A stretch of 64,000 nucleotides of DNA, taken from the NCBI GenBank assembly GCA_009869945.1, contig WIXG01000376.1, positions 1 through 64,000 on the forward strand, written 5' to 3'. A model generated the notes under the pieces. That model saw only the letters and a list, made by a program, of their open reading frames with translations. It was not told where the DNA came from and did no database searches. The stretch comes from Mesaphorura yosii (lineage: Eukaryota > Arthropoda > Collembola > Poduromorpha > Tullbergiidae). Of the stretch, positions 1 to 10,853 are shown piece by piece (positions within the stretch are counted from its first letter, which is position 1; each line of letters opens with the position of its first letter). The translations under genes and the position numbers were made by a program.

Positions 1-3000
1 GGAGAGGAGCTTCTCCGACACCTAAGCAAACAAACAAATCAGTTAAGGTCGACCGGAAGAGAAGCCGGGTTCGGTTATTTGCTTGTGCACGTACGAGGTT
101 CTTTGCGATTTCTTGGGGGACCATGTCCTCGCAGTCAAACTTGAAGGTAACAGTCTTTTGCTTGCCAGTCTCCAACTGACACTCGGCGGTGGTTCCGCTC
201 ACACTCAGCAGAGTAAGTTTGGGGCCCCGGTCAGTCGTTCGTCGTCTTTTGCTAAGCTTCTTTCGCTCAGGCCGGACTTCCGCTTGGCTCCCATCCACTC
301 CGGTGTCAGATGCAACGCTGTAAAAAGTGAATTATGGACAATCAAGCACGGTACGAGAAATTGTGTTGGCAGTCTCACCTGTCCGGATGCAGAGCTCCGT
401 CTTCACCGAGCACGTGCTCTCCGATCGTGCACGGAGCCGAGTGCGGGAAATCAAGACCAACTGGTCTGTTTTGGTCGAGATGTTGGCGCAACTTCTGAGC
501 ACTTCCGATGTCAATCTAAAACCAAAATTCGAAATGTAAGCATGTGGAACTTGCTGATGAGATGCCTGCTTGAAATTGTAACGTACTTGTAGCTTTGGCG
601 ATTTTTGTCTGACATGACGCGACGTAGCATTATTTTTCGTGCTAGCCTCCGCCGTGCTGCTCTGCGTTGTCGTCGAACTGGCTCTCTCGTTGGTGTCGGC
701 GGTATGCGACAGACCATCAATGCTTGAACGACTTTGCGGTTGATTCGGATCCTCCGCCGAGGGATTCTTACTCTCTGGGCCAGGCTCGGGTTGGGTGGTC
801 TGGGCAGTGCGGGAGTACGCCTATAAAGTATTCACGCATTCATTAAACTCAGACAGAGCTGAAAGACGGCGAGGGAAGACGTGCCTGTTGTGGCATCACA
901 ACGACCGGAGAGGCATGAATCAACTGCGGCGGCGTCGCTTGCACGAAGAATTGAGGACTCGCTGGAAACGTTGCGTAGGGTGCGCTCAGATTTCCGTAAT
1001 AATTGTTTGAGGCCGTGCTGAAGACTGCAGAGCTGGTGGGAGGAACCGTCGAAGCAAGAAACGTTCCTGGGTTGACAGGATACGCCGGAGTCAAGTAGCC
1101 CTGGGAGAAGAACTGCTGCTGGTGCTGCAATAAACAGTCATCTCTCAGTTTGTCTGACTTCGCGTACTGCCTACTCTCCGGCAACACGCTGACCTACCTG
1201 AGGCTGGAGAAATATTTGGCCCTGAATGACGTTTTGGTGTTCGCCGGTGTACGTCACATAGCCCGAATCAAGCCCATGCAACTCTGCGAAAGAGCAAACG
1301 GAAAAACTCAATTTTCTCACAAATTCTGGGGGTCTGCGCACCGTCGCTTATTCGTCATCGTCAGAACTTTTAGAAACTTGCAGGAAGCAAATTCGACTTG
1401 TCACCTAAGCTAATCACCTGAAATGTGGCTGTGCAGCTTGGAGTCATCGGCGCCGATGAGCAAAACATGCCCCTGCTCGTTAAGCATTGACGGCTGTTGG
1501 AACTGACTCTCTTTGTACTTGGCTTCTCTGTCCCGCATTATCGTGGTCATCTGCGACTTTAGCAATTTTGAAACCGCCTTGCTGTCCTCCTCCGTGAGGA
1601 GACCGGATTTCGTCTGGATTAAATTTGAAAGTGTGAATCATTGGCAAGTCAAGAGACAGAAATTCCGCGTTCTTCGTCCTTACCATTTCGTGAGACACGT
1701 CTTCAGCATTGTCGTATTCAATATCAAACTCAAATTGGATGGCTTCGTTCTCCTTGTATTTGGTGCTCCTCTTCTTCGAGTCCAAAATCCGCAGGCGAAA
1801 CTCAATCTGGAACACACAGACCGTGCCAGTAGAGGGGCAGTTGAAATTAAGCAACGGAATTTACTTTTCTGTTGTAGAGGAGAGCGTCGTCCTTGGAAAT
1901 GACCTCCAGCTTGAGGCCAGGGTCCTCAGCAAAGAATTCGTGGTTCAGGAGCGTCTTGACGCTTGGTCGTTCTTCCCTAACCAGACGAATGCACTGGTCA
2001 ATTATTTCCTTTATCTCGGGCTGCTCGATTTTCTCGAAACTGTTTGGCTTAACCCCCTGAAGCAAACAGGAAAAAAAACTTTGGGAATGAAAAGACCAAA
2101 ATAAGAAGCTTCATGAAAGCACTCACGCTGATGACTTTTTTGTAGATTTGGGCTGGACCGCTGCACTCCGAATAGGGATACTCTGAAGTTGCCATTTCTG
2201 CATCACAAAGACATAATCTCAGACAGGGTACTCAGGGATATTATTCTACCAACTGGATACTTATGCTTACCCAACATGCACATCCCGAACGCGTAGACGT
2301 CCACACTCTCGTCGTAGTGCTCTTCGTACCTGCGGGAGGAAAACACGATCTAACGCTTTCCTTCACGAATCAGAGAAATTGAGTACAGTTTGGCCCTTAC
2401 AAGTCTGCTGCCATGAACTCTGGAGTGCCGATGATAGACTTGACGTGTGAGCCTCTTTTAGCAGTGGCCAGACCGAGGTCACCAATTTTCACTGAGCCCG
2501 TCGTGCCGGATATGAAAATGTTGTCGCACTTTAAGTCTCGATGTATGATTGGAGGCACGCGAGAATGCAGAAAGTTCAACCCCTTCAGTATCTGCAGTAG
2601 GAAGTGCCAAATGAAGTTACAAACTCTTAGCACTTTCCAATCTCGGTCGTTGTGTGTACGATTAATTACCTGACGACACCATGACTTTAACACTTTCAAG
2701 TTGACCTTCTTGAAGCGCCGCAAGTACCTACGCACAACCAGAATCAAGGCTTTTAGTTTCACGGTCGTATCACATCTTACGTTCGAAGCACTTGCATTTT
2801 TAAGGTGCCCGAAGTCATTAATTCGGTGACGAGCACGATGCACTTCCTCTTCGGAGTGGCGACTTCCCAGTAGTCATAGAACCGAACGATGTTGGGATGT
2901 TGAAGCCCCTTCAGCATCTCCGCTTCCTCACGAAATCTCTGTCGCTCAGATCGACTCAGCTTCTTGTCCTGAAACAATAAATTATAAAAAAAATTGACTT

Positions 3001-4130
3001 CCTGTCGCGATGGCATTTCCTTCATTAACATGTGAAGAACTCCGTCTAGGCCATAAATGAGTTTACCTGCAGCTCACACCAGGCGACGCTGACTCCAGTT
3101 TGTGTGTCCAAGCCTCGATACACCGTCTTGAAACTGCCCCGACCAATTTCTTCTTCGAATTTAAGGTACCGCCCGTCTGGACTCACGTCAACCGCTTCTT
3201 CCTCGCCTTCCTCTCGCTTGGTCGCTTCGTCAGCGGCAGTGGCCTCCTCCTCCAAATTCGTGCTGGCCGTTGAGACTGCTTCAGGAGCTTTGTTTCCCTC
3301 CTCCATACCAAGACGATGATCAGACGGAGATTCCCCGTCCAAGGCCTTAGCTTGGAGCACTGCTGGGTTGCCGGAAACACTTGGGGCGAGCTGAACGTTG
3401 CCGCTCTCACTGACAGGAGCTTCCAAAGTCACGCCTTCAGAGTGTTCAGAGATGGGTTGAGCAAGTGTTGCGGGGTTCTCAAAATCCGAAAACCTCCGCC
3501 GTAAAGCCAAATCTCTAAGGAGCAATAGAGCAATTTCGTAATTTTTGAAACACCTTGCTGTTTCTTAACTTGTTACATGGTCTTAAATGTAAGTGTCATC
3601 GTATGGGTGGACACGAAAGACGCAACATTTTGCGATTCTCACCTACTGCTCGTGTCAATGCACACTGATGGTCCCACACTTGTTGCATCCGCGTACAGGT
3701 TCGACAAAGGGCCTTCTGACTGCTCCGGCTCCTCTTTCCCACCCGCTTTCAGTCTGTTGGTTGGGGCAGACCTCCTCCTGTTTCTGGAGGTGGTGCCAGG
3801 CTTCAATTGAGATCGGGCTTTTGCCACGGCGGCGGTTGGTTGTATTGGGTCTACCGCCAAACTGCTTGTCGTTGCACTCCCCAACGCACTTGAGGAAGAA
3901 CTCAACTTCATCTCATGCTGAGCCTTTGACGTATCCAAGCTTTGAGCTGACGCTGAGGTGGCCAACTGCTGACCACCCTGAGCCGGTTTGCTGAAATTTT
4001 GCCCGTCGCTCTGGTTCCTCTCCGGTGCGCTCATTTTGTCAGGAGTGTCAGCTGAGGTGCTGGTCTCCACTGCTTCCTTTTGCAAATCAGGTCCCTCAAG
4101 ATGAGGCTCATTCCCAGTGTTTCCGTCCAT
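1..4130 (-). CDS. Wnk: WNK (with-no-lysine) serine/threonine kinase, 3' end beyond window
   Basis: WNK kinases sense chloride and osmotic state and phosphorylate SPAK/OSR1-type kinases that control cation-chloride cotransporters. Exons in transcript order: 4130-3643, 3514-3067, 2968-2781, 2727-2670, 2591-2401, 2329-2271, 2197-2127, 2056-1865, 1806-1684, 1613-1418, about 1153-855, 799-587 (or from 820), 515-379, 317-95, 21-<1. Residues 1-278 are a low-complexity acidic leader. The kinase starts near residue 279 with [11 protein letters not shown], which carries the WNK lysine in the glycine loop. VAWCELQ has Cys where other kinases have the beta-3 Lys. HRDLKCDN and DLGLAT (chloride-site Leu) follow. 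After the kinase come an OSR1-type domain ([13 protein letters not shown]), a Q/P/S-rich tail and a second such domain ([16 protein letters not shown]). ATG 4130 is chosen over an upstream non-ATG extension. The 1418/1153 junction and the 855/799 intron (GTCTGAG donor) are the weakest parts. Confidence 0.9.
2127..3152 (-). other. WNK kinase domain exons
   Basis: This part codes the catalytic core. Two departures from the family are visible. The APE motif at the end of the activation segment reads AAD (2411-2403), giving [13 protein letters not shown]. The hinge/alpha-D stretch reads [15 protein letters not shown], five residues more than the GTLKTYL pattern usual in WNKs, because the strongest donor (GTAAGA at 2780) lies 15 nt beyond the expected boundary. 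All other catalytic landmarks are intact: the glycine-loop Lys, HRD, DLG, and the [13 protein letters not shown] stretch after the activation segment. Confidence 0.85.
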
Positions 4131-5206
4131 CTTACCGGAATTAAGCACGTGACATAACAAGTTGGAATTTTATGTCAGACTGACGGCGCACTTCCAAAGT
4201 TATGTTACAGCGGGTGATTCATCCTAGTAAAAGTAAAGACCCATGCCGTTTTCGAGTTTGAACGCAAAATGTGAATTGAACATGTTGTAATGTTCACTTC
4301 TGTATTACTTTAAAATTCATTAAAGTTACGTGGTCACGTGCAACTTGCAGTTCAGTGTTGCGTTTCACTCACCAATAGCCTAAATTGCAACCTCTCCGCC
4401 CGTAACTTATCCTTTATTAATTACGAATTTAAAAAGACTAGACTTTGTTGCATGTTTTAAGTGTCACTCTTTAACCTCAATTCAAGTTATATTCTAAGTA
4501 TATTCCGATGTACTACTGAATGGTAACACTCGAAGTATTGAAATTACTGTGCATTAATAATTCTCCTCGGTTTGTTATGGTTCTGTTATGACGGAGAAGT
4601 TTATCTTTTACCTCAGCTTGAACTTTGGAGGCGAACTCAAGGTAAATTCATCTCTCCCGAAATTGAAACTCGTTTGACGAGACGGGTAGGTCTGTTCGTC
4701 TGCTCTTCAGTCTTTGTGCAAGGGTAAGAAGTGGAGGAGTTCTGTGAGTGTGGAGTTGATGGTTGTCCACTCCCCCACATCTGGAAGGAGAGAAGAAATT
4801 GCGGTCGTGAAAAAAATACAACCTTCTTATCCCGTTCGTCCCGGTCAAGCACCACGAGGAGCCGACTCGGATTGCTTTGATTTAACCAGGCAGCATAATC
4901 GTATGGTGACGTTTCGGGGGTCGCCCCAATGTCGGCCTCAGGCTTTGTAGGCCGTCTCGAAAGGGAATCATTTGTTCACTTGACAATGCCTGAGATGTGC
5001 CGAAGCTAAGTCCAATTATTCACTTTTGCCCTGTCCTCGAATGAAGTCATTCGCTTGTGCTTGGTCTCACGAATTCACTATGATGCTATTCGACCTGAGT
5101 GGATTCTTCCTTAGCTGCTGAGCTGGAACTGCTTGCATTCAGGTTCATTTAAAGTGGAGACAAACTTCAAATTCTAACTTGTAGTGCAAGCAAGACTTGA
5201 ACGAGC
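4131..5206. other. Intergenic, shared 5' flank of Wnk and orphan gene
   Basis: The two flanking genes start on opposite strands about 1.1 kb apart, so this stretch should hold both promoters and 5' leaders. It is AT-rich from about 4,200 to 4,620. Short open frames near 4,640-4,950 lack coding character. No specific element was recognised. Confidence 0.6.
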
Positions 5207-6998
5207 ATGGAGCCAGAGGAAGCTTCAGAGCGTGTCAGTGATCTTCTTTCCTCGCCTTCGTGTTCGAAGGAGCCGCCGGAGTTGGATGATCCAATCGGTG
5301 CTACATCTCTGGATCTGACGTCGATCGACGACGCTGGACCGTTGTCAAAGGACAAGTCGCAGATCTTCGTTCATGGGTCCGAGACTTCAAGTGGAAGTGA
5401 AAGCACCGTAGCCAAACGTCGGAAGAGAAACAGAAGATGTCACAAGAAGAAGAAGGCTGCTGCTCGATCCCGCAGCGAGTTCGCGCAGGTCGAGGGCCTG
5501 TCTGGCGAAGGCCCAGAGTCTCCCGATGATGACAAACGTCAGAGACCCGATTCCGACCCGAGTCAGGAGGTAATCCACCACGTGCTAACCTGCCACGTGT
5601 TACGCGCAGTTCACAACAGGATGGACATTGGCAGGATGAGGCCTCAATTGAGGAGACTAAAGAGAAAAGTCTCGAAGAAGGGAACCCAGAGTGCCAGGAG
5701 GAGGTGGCTTCGGAAGGGGACGCCCGTCATCAAGCCGAGAAGGAGGAGGCACAGGAGAAGAGCGACGTTGATCCCCTTGCAGGTGATGTTCGAGAGGAGT
5801 CACTCTACCCGAGAGACATAAACAACAACTACATTCAAGAAGGCACCACGGGAAATGCGGACGAGGACGCACCAGACACGTCTGAGCCAGATCCCTCCTC
5901 GGCCGTGAGAGCCCCAAATGGTAACTCCCGGGCCCACGATTCACTGGATGACTGGAAAGAGCAGAACTCGGATGTCGTGCATGAAGCTCGCTCTATTGTA
6001 GACCAAATCATCGCAGTAGTAACGACGAAAGTCCAGGACCTGGAAGCGGAAAGTGGACCAGCGAACTATGAGAACGAGACCCCAGAAGTTGAGCCGTCGC
6101 GTGAAAACATGGCCGCTGATTTCGACTTCACCCACTCGCCAACCACTCTGCCTTCCGACACTGCGCTCCAGCCACAATCAGCAGAGTTCAGCCATGACAG
6201 GGACTCCATTGCTCTGGCGCCGAAGTACAGCCAGGCAAGCGACGTTTCGGCGGCTGAAGCTTTGCATGAGTCGCCAGCTCTTGATTTTCAAGGCCAGAAA
6301 CCAGCTACACCGAACGATTCACCCGACATTGCGCCAGGAGGCGAGTCAATTTGTTTCTCGCAAGGTACATCACAACCCCAAGCTCTCCTTACCGGGAATG
6401 AGACCCGTATTTCAGCTGGCTTCTCACGCCCAACAGGTGAGTCGGAGGGCGAGCTTTCGTCTTGGACCAAGCCACTCAACGAACACATGCTGGACGAAGT
6501 GGCTTCAAAGGAGCTGACAGAGTGCTTGATCTCCCTGGACGAGAAGTTGGGGAACGAGCTGCATTTGTCCGGCACGCCTCCTCAAAGCTGTGCATCGGGA
6601 TCCGAAGAAGCTGTAGCTGACGAAGTTCCGGATCGTGAAGATTCTGCTGGGAAGACGCGGAATGATGCTGAGACTGCTACTTCGAAAGAAGAAGTGGTCG
6701 GGGTGCTGGCTGGGGCGCCAATGTTGGCCTTTTTTCAGAATCAGCAAGTCGGGGCGGCCACCTCCATGGCGTCGACACTCTACTGCACAAAGACCGGTCA
6801 ACTCGCTTCGGAGGATGCTAAAGGTGAGATGAAGTGCCACGCAGACGTCAACCGGAGTCTGACTGACTAGTATTTTCAGAAGGGGCGCCGAGAGGCTTCT
6901 TCGGAAGGCTCTGTCCGAAGAGTATGCGCCGATCACGAGCGTCTTCCAGAGTCAGTACGGCTAAAAATACCGACTCACGAAGAAGTCTAGCAAAGTAA
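5207..6998 (+). CDS. Orphan acidic protein with basic ends and candidate PKA RII-binding helix (561 aa)
   Basis: The product does not match any family I recognise. Exons are 5207-5569, 5620-6823 and 6880-6998. Introns are 50 and 56 nt with GT-AG ends, and phases agree. Residues 1-60 are acidic and Ser-rich. Residues about 69-90 form a strong polybasic block (KRRKRNRRCHKKKK), a possible nuclear signal or acidic-membrane contact. The large middle is disordered and rich in E, D, S, T and P. Residues 244-255 (ARSIVDQIIAVV) fit the amphipathic A-kinase-anchoring pattern. The last exon gives a basic C-terminus (GFFGRLCPKSMRRSRASSR) with several R-x-S type sites. If the last intron is not removed, the frame stops at 6870 and this basic tail is lost. 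Anchoring of protein kinase A is an inference from the helix only. The gene lies tail-to-tail with GRP94. Confidence 0.75.
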
Positions 6999-7153
6999 AA
7001 TTCACTTCAAGATTCAGAGCAAAACTATCCTACAAATCACTTTTTCAAATTCTGCCTTAGAAGCTTATGACTATTTTGACTAAACAGACTTTTTAAAAAA
7101 TTTAAAATTGCAACCCCGTCCCAATCCTGGAATAATTACACTTATTCCATCTC

Positions 7154-7159
7154 TTTATT
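7154..7159 (-). terminator. Poly(A) signal of GRP94 gene
   Basis: The minus strand reads AATAAA 120 bp past the RDEL stop codon. The orphan plus-strand gene ends only 155 bp away on the other side, so the two 3' untranslated regions are tail-to-tail. Confidence 0.6.
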
Positions 7160-7278
7160 TCGCTTTTTCTATTTTCACAATACAAAACATTAAGTAAATT
7201 ACATTAATTTCAAACTTGGATATCTTAATTTGATTAAAGGAGGTTGGAAATGTTTGATCTGATTAATGCTCACGCTGA

Positions 7279-10200
7279 CTACAGCTCATCTCTTTCCGTG
7301 TCCACGCTGTCTCCGGGCTCCTCTGCCTCCGCCTCCTCCTCGGGCGTCGCTTGTGACTCGTCGTCCTCCGCTGCGTCGGGCTCATCTTCATCGATCTACA
7401 ATGAGACGGAAGGAGGGCGTTAGACCTTCTTCCGACCTGCCTGGCGGAGGTTCACAAACATTGCTTTGCTTACTTCTTCGTCGAGCGGAATTCCTAGCGT
7501 CTGTCTCATCATCTTCTCGACGGTGTCGGCGAATTCGGGCGTGTCCTTCAGCATGTAGCCAGAGCGAAGCGTTGCTGTTCTGAACATCATGAGAGCGGTT
7601 TCCTTCGCGACGGGGTCCGCCGCGTCGTCCTTCACCCTCCGGAGCAGCTCCTTCACGAGCGGGTGCCTCGGGTTAACCTCCAGCGTCTTCTTCTGGTTGA
7701 GGTAGTACCTGCCAATAACAAACACGGCTCGTCAGAACACGACCACGACCACTCGGCTTCATTATCTGAATGCCCTCCGCGTCAGCCGAGCGAGTTGCGT
7801 ACTCTCGGTTGATGTCATTAGCCTTTGTATGGGTTTGTGACGTGATGATACGCTCCATGTTTCCTGTCCAGCCGAATCGCGACGTGACGAGCGCACAAGG
7901 ACTCTTGTCAAGCCGCTCACTCAACTCCGCTTTCAGAATCTAAGGACATTTAAAATCGGAATTCACTTACGATTTCCCAATATCGTCTGCTTTTTGATGA
8001 GGGTTGGAAATGGCCATTCTCTCCATGTTGCCCGTCCAAGCATACATTCCAGCAACCAAAGCGCAGGGAGAGTTCGACAGTCGCTCAGAAACCTCAGCCT
8101 TCAGAATCTACAAGCATCCGTCACCACAGAGTTAGGAGAGTCGGAAGTTAATACCGAAAGTTAATAGTCCACAAGAAGCGAGTAGAATATTCCACTTACT
8201 TCTTAGAAATGCTAATTCAAACACTACTGAATTACACAAAAGTTGTGTGTGTCATTACTCATTAGTTAATGTCTTAATCGAAAGGTCCCAACTAAAGAAG
8301 CGGAAAGAGCAGCGTGAAAGAGAGGGGGAAATGGTCACCTGGTCCTTGAGAGCATTTTCAGTCAGCCATTTCGTTAACGGTTCGAAGATGGTTTTGGTCT
8401 CCTCCAACTTCTCCTTGGCCTTTCCTTCCGCGATTGAAAGCCCCTCTTTGGCAACGTTCTGGAACTTCTTGCTCTCGAACTCGGGCAGCGCACCAATGCA
8501 GTACTCGTCCACGGCCTCGGTCAAGTACAGCACCTCGAAGCCTTTCTTCAGCAGCCGCTCCACGAACGGCGACTTCTCCACTTCCTCTCGCGATGAGCCA
8601 GCAATGTAGTAAATCGCCTCCTGCTTGTCCTTCATCCGCGAGACGTAGTCGGTCAACGAAGTCGTTCCTGGGGCCAAGGCGGAGATTCGGATTATCCAGT
8701 CAGGATGGGATGAGTCAACTAGTTCAACTTACCTGTTCCGTGAGAACTGTGGAATCTCAGGAGCTTGGCCAACCGACTCTTGTTGGAGGTGTCTTCGATT
8801 ATTCCTAGCTTGATGTTTGTCGAGTACTCCTTCCAAAACTTTTCATAGTCTTCACCTTCCAGCTTCTTGAGCATGTCAAGCGTCTTCCGAATCAGTTTCT
8901 TCCTGATAACCTGAAGTTCACCAAAATATCTTAGATTTTTTTAATAGACGGCGCTGACTTCACTTTACGAATTTATCATACCTTGATAAGCTTATTTTGT
9001 TGCAGGGTCTCACGCGATACGTTCAACGGCAGGTCGTCAGAGTCCACGACGCCTCGGATGAAGGCCAAGTAGTTTGGCATCATTTCGTGGAAGTCGTCGG
9101 TGATGAAGACTCTTCTCACGTACAGTTTGATGTTGTCAGTTCGCGTTCCGTAGCGATTGAAGCTTTCGGAGGGCTGGACAGCAGGCACAAAAAGAAGAGC
9201 TTTGAAGGTCACTTCGCCCTCCGCGACGAAGTGAGTTTTGGCCAACGGCTTTGTTGTGTCCTTGACGAGGCTTTTGTAGAACTCGTCGTACTCAGAGTCC
9301 TCAACCTCATTCGGCTTCCGTGTCCAAATGGGCTTCGAGTCATTCACGAGCTCCCAATCATAAACCGTCTTCGAAACTTTCTTTGTTTTCGGTTTGTCCT
9401 CGTCTTTGCTTTCTTCAACTTTGGCATCATCATCCTCAATCTCGTCTTCCTTCTTTTCCTCTTCAGCTTCCTCCTCAATTGGAACCTCCTCCTCCACCGT
9501 CTAAGCCAAGTAAGTAAGACCTCGTAACATATCAAATTTACTTATTCAGCAAGCAGGGTGTCAGCTCACCTTTTCGGTCCAGAGATAAATGGGGAAATTG
9601 ATAAACTGTGAATACTTCTTAATGAGATCTCGCACTGTCCTTTCTTCCAAATAATTCTTCGCCTCTGCCTTCATTTGCAAACTAAAAGAAATAGAATTTT
9701 AAACCAAGTAAGTTCCTTTCTTGATTCAGATACCAAAACCAATAAACCAAATTCCCGAGTTTCGTGAGTACACGCAATAAGCAACGACAGAACTCACCTG
9801 ATTTGAGTGCCCCTTTTTAAAGTGTCGCCCCTCGGATCCTCGACCACGGAAAATTGAGCTGCGTCGGATTCCCATATGTACTGACTATCGGAGTTGGACT
9901 TGCTCGTGACAATAACCCGATCAGCCACTGAACACCAGCAACATTAGTGGAGCTTTAATGCAGATAAGAATATGTGGAGGGTAATTACCGAGAAAGGAAG
10001 AGTAGAACCCGACTCCGAACTGTCCAATGAGATCGGTCAACTGCTGGCTGTCGGACGCATCTTGCATCTTCTGAAGGAAGTCCGATGTGCCCGACTTCGC
10101 GATTGTGCCAAGGTTTTTGACAAGTTCTTCCTTGGTCATTCCGATTCCAGTATCCGTCACGCTGAGCAAGTGATTCTCCTTGTCTACTTTAATCCGGATG

Positions 10201-10853
10201 CTGAGTTCGTCAGTCGCATCCAGAACAGACCTCTCCGTCAAAGCCAAAAGCCTCAGCTTGTCAAGAGCGTCGGAGGCGTTAGAAATCAATTCTCTCAAGA
10301 AGATTTCCTTGTTCTTGTAAAGCGAGTTAATGATCAACTTCATCATTCGGTTGACCTCCGCCTAATAAAAGCAGAAGAAAAGGCGTGAATACAGCACGGA
10401 TCAGCGTTCAGTTTGTAGGGTGACAAAATTAAGACTAAGACCTAAATGTTTAAATTGGGACAATTCGAGCTGAAATACCTGAAACTGGAATTTTTCTGCC
10501 TTGTCTCTTAATTCTTTAATTTGTGCAACATTCAACCCATCGATTTTGATGGCTTCTTCCTCCCGTTTAACGACGTCATCGTCAGTCCTCGACCCTTCTC
10601 GGCTGGCTCCTAAATCAGGTTCCACTTTGGGTGTTTCTTCAGTGCCTCCCTCGTCCAAGTCTACGTCCAAGTCGGCAGTAACTCCAGTTGCTAATAAAAG
10701 AAAGACTTTTAGTTCACCAAATACTGTAACACACACTCCACGCTGTCTATCACTGATCATAGTATGATGCTCTCCTAAGATAAGCTGAGTAGTGTTACCT
10801 AGTACCACAAGCAGGATAAATGCACCGACAATCTTAATGCCCATTTTCGACAT
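7279..10853 (-). CDS. Gp93 (Hsp90b1): Endoplasmin / GRP94, ER-resident Hsp90 chaperone
   Basis: ATP-driven chaperone of the ER lumen that folds receptors and secreted proteins. Exons in transcript order: 10853-10799, 10690-10479, 10361-9989, 9927-9798, 9681-9570, 9500-8982, 8910-8733, 8667-8339, then either 8107-7971 or 7939-7803, then 7708-7474 and 7395-7279. All phases agree and the product is 798 aa. A signal peptide ([15 protein letters not shown], cleaved near VTA-DLD) is followed by an acidic stretch. The ATPase domain carries [19 protein letters not shown] and GQFGVGFYS. Next come an acidic charged linker, the middle domain ([21 protein letters not shown]) and the C-terminal dimer domain with NPRHPLV. 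The protein ends in RDEL, an ER-retention signal. Two in-frame ATGs (10853, 10844) both fit. A 67-nt 5' UTR intron (10987-10921) is likely. Confidence 0.97.
7803..7939 (-). other. GRP94 alternative exon B (137 nt)
   Basis: Encodes [35 protein letters not shown] and ANDINRE. It starts in phase 0 after TTAG and ends with two bases of a codon before GTACGC. It is the distal member of a tandem pair with exon A. Both splice in frame to 7708. Length is identical to exon A and about 28 of 46 residues match. Confidence 0.9.
7971..8107 (-). other. GRP94 alternative exon A (137 nt)
   Basis: Encodes [35 protein letters not shown] and ADDIGKS, with acceptor TTGTAG and donor GTAAGT. Only 31 nt (7940-7970) separate it from exon B, too short for a normal intron. 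Joining A to B would also shift frame, because each exon is 45 codons plus 2 nt. A and B should therefore be mutually exclusive. Confidence 0.9.

Noticed and set aside
800-854. A 34-nt intron joining the WNK exons at 855 and 820
   Set aside because: Too short to splice; using the acceptor CCCAG at 800-804 gives a 55-nt intron in the same frame.
7803-8107. Exon pair as an assembly duplication or haplotype artefact
   Set aside because: The copies differ at about 18 of 46 codons' products yet keep equal length, phase and splice sites. This points to an old, selected duplication.
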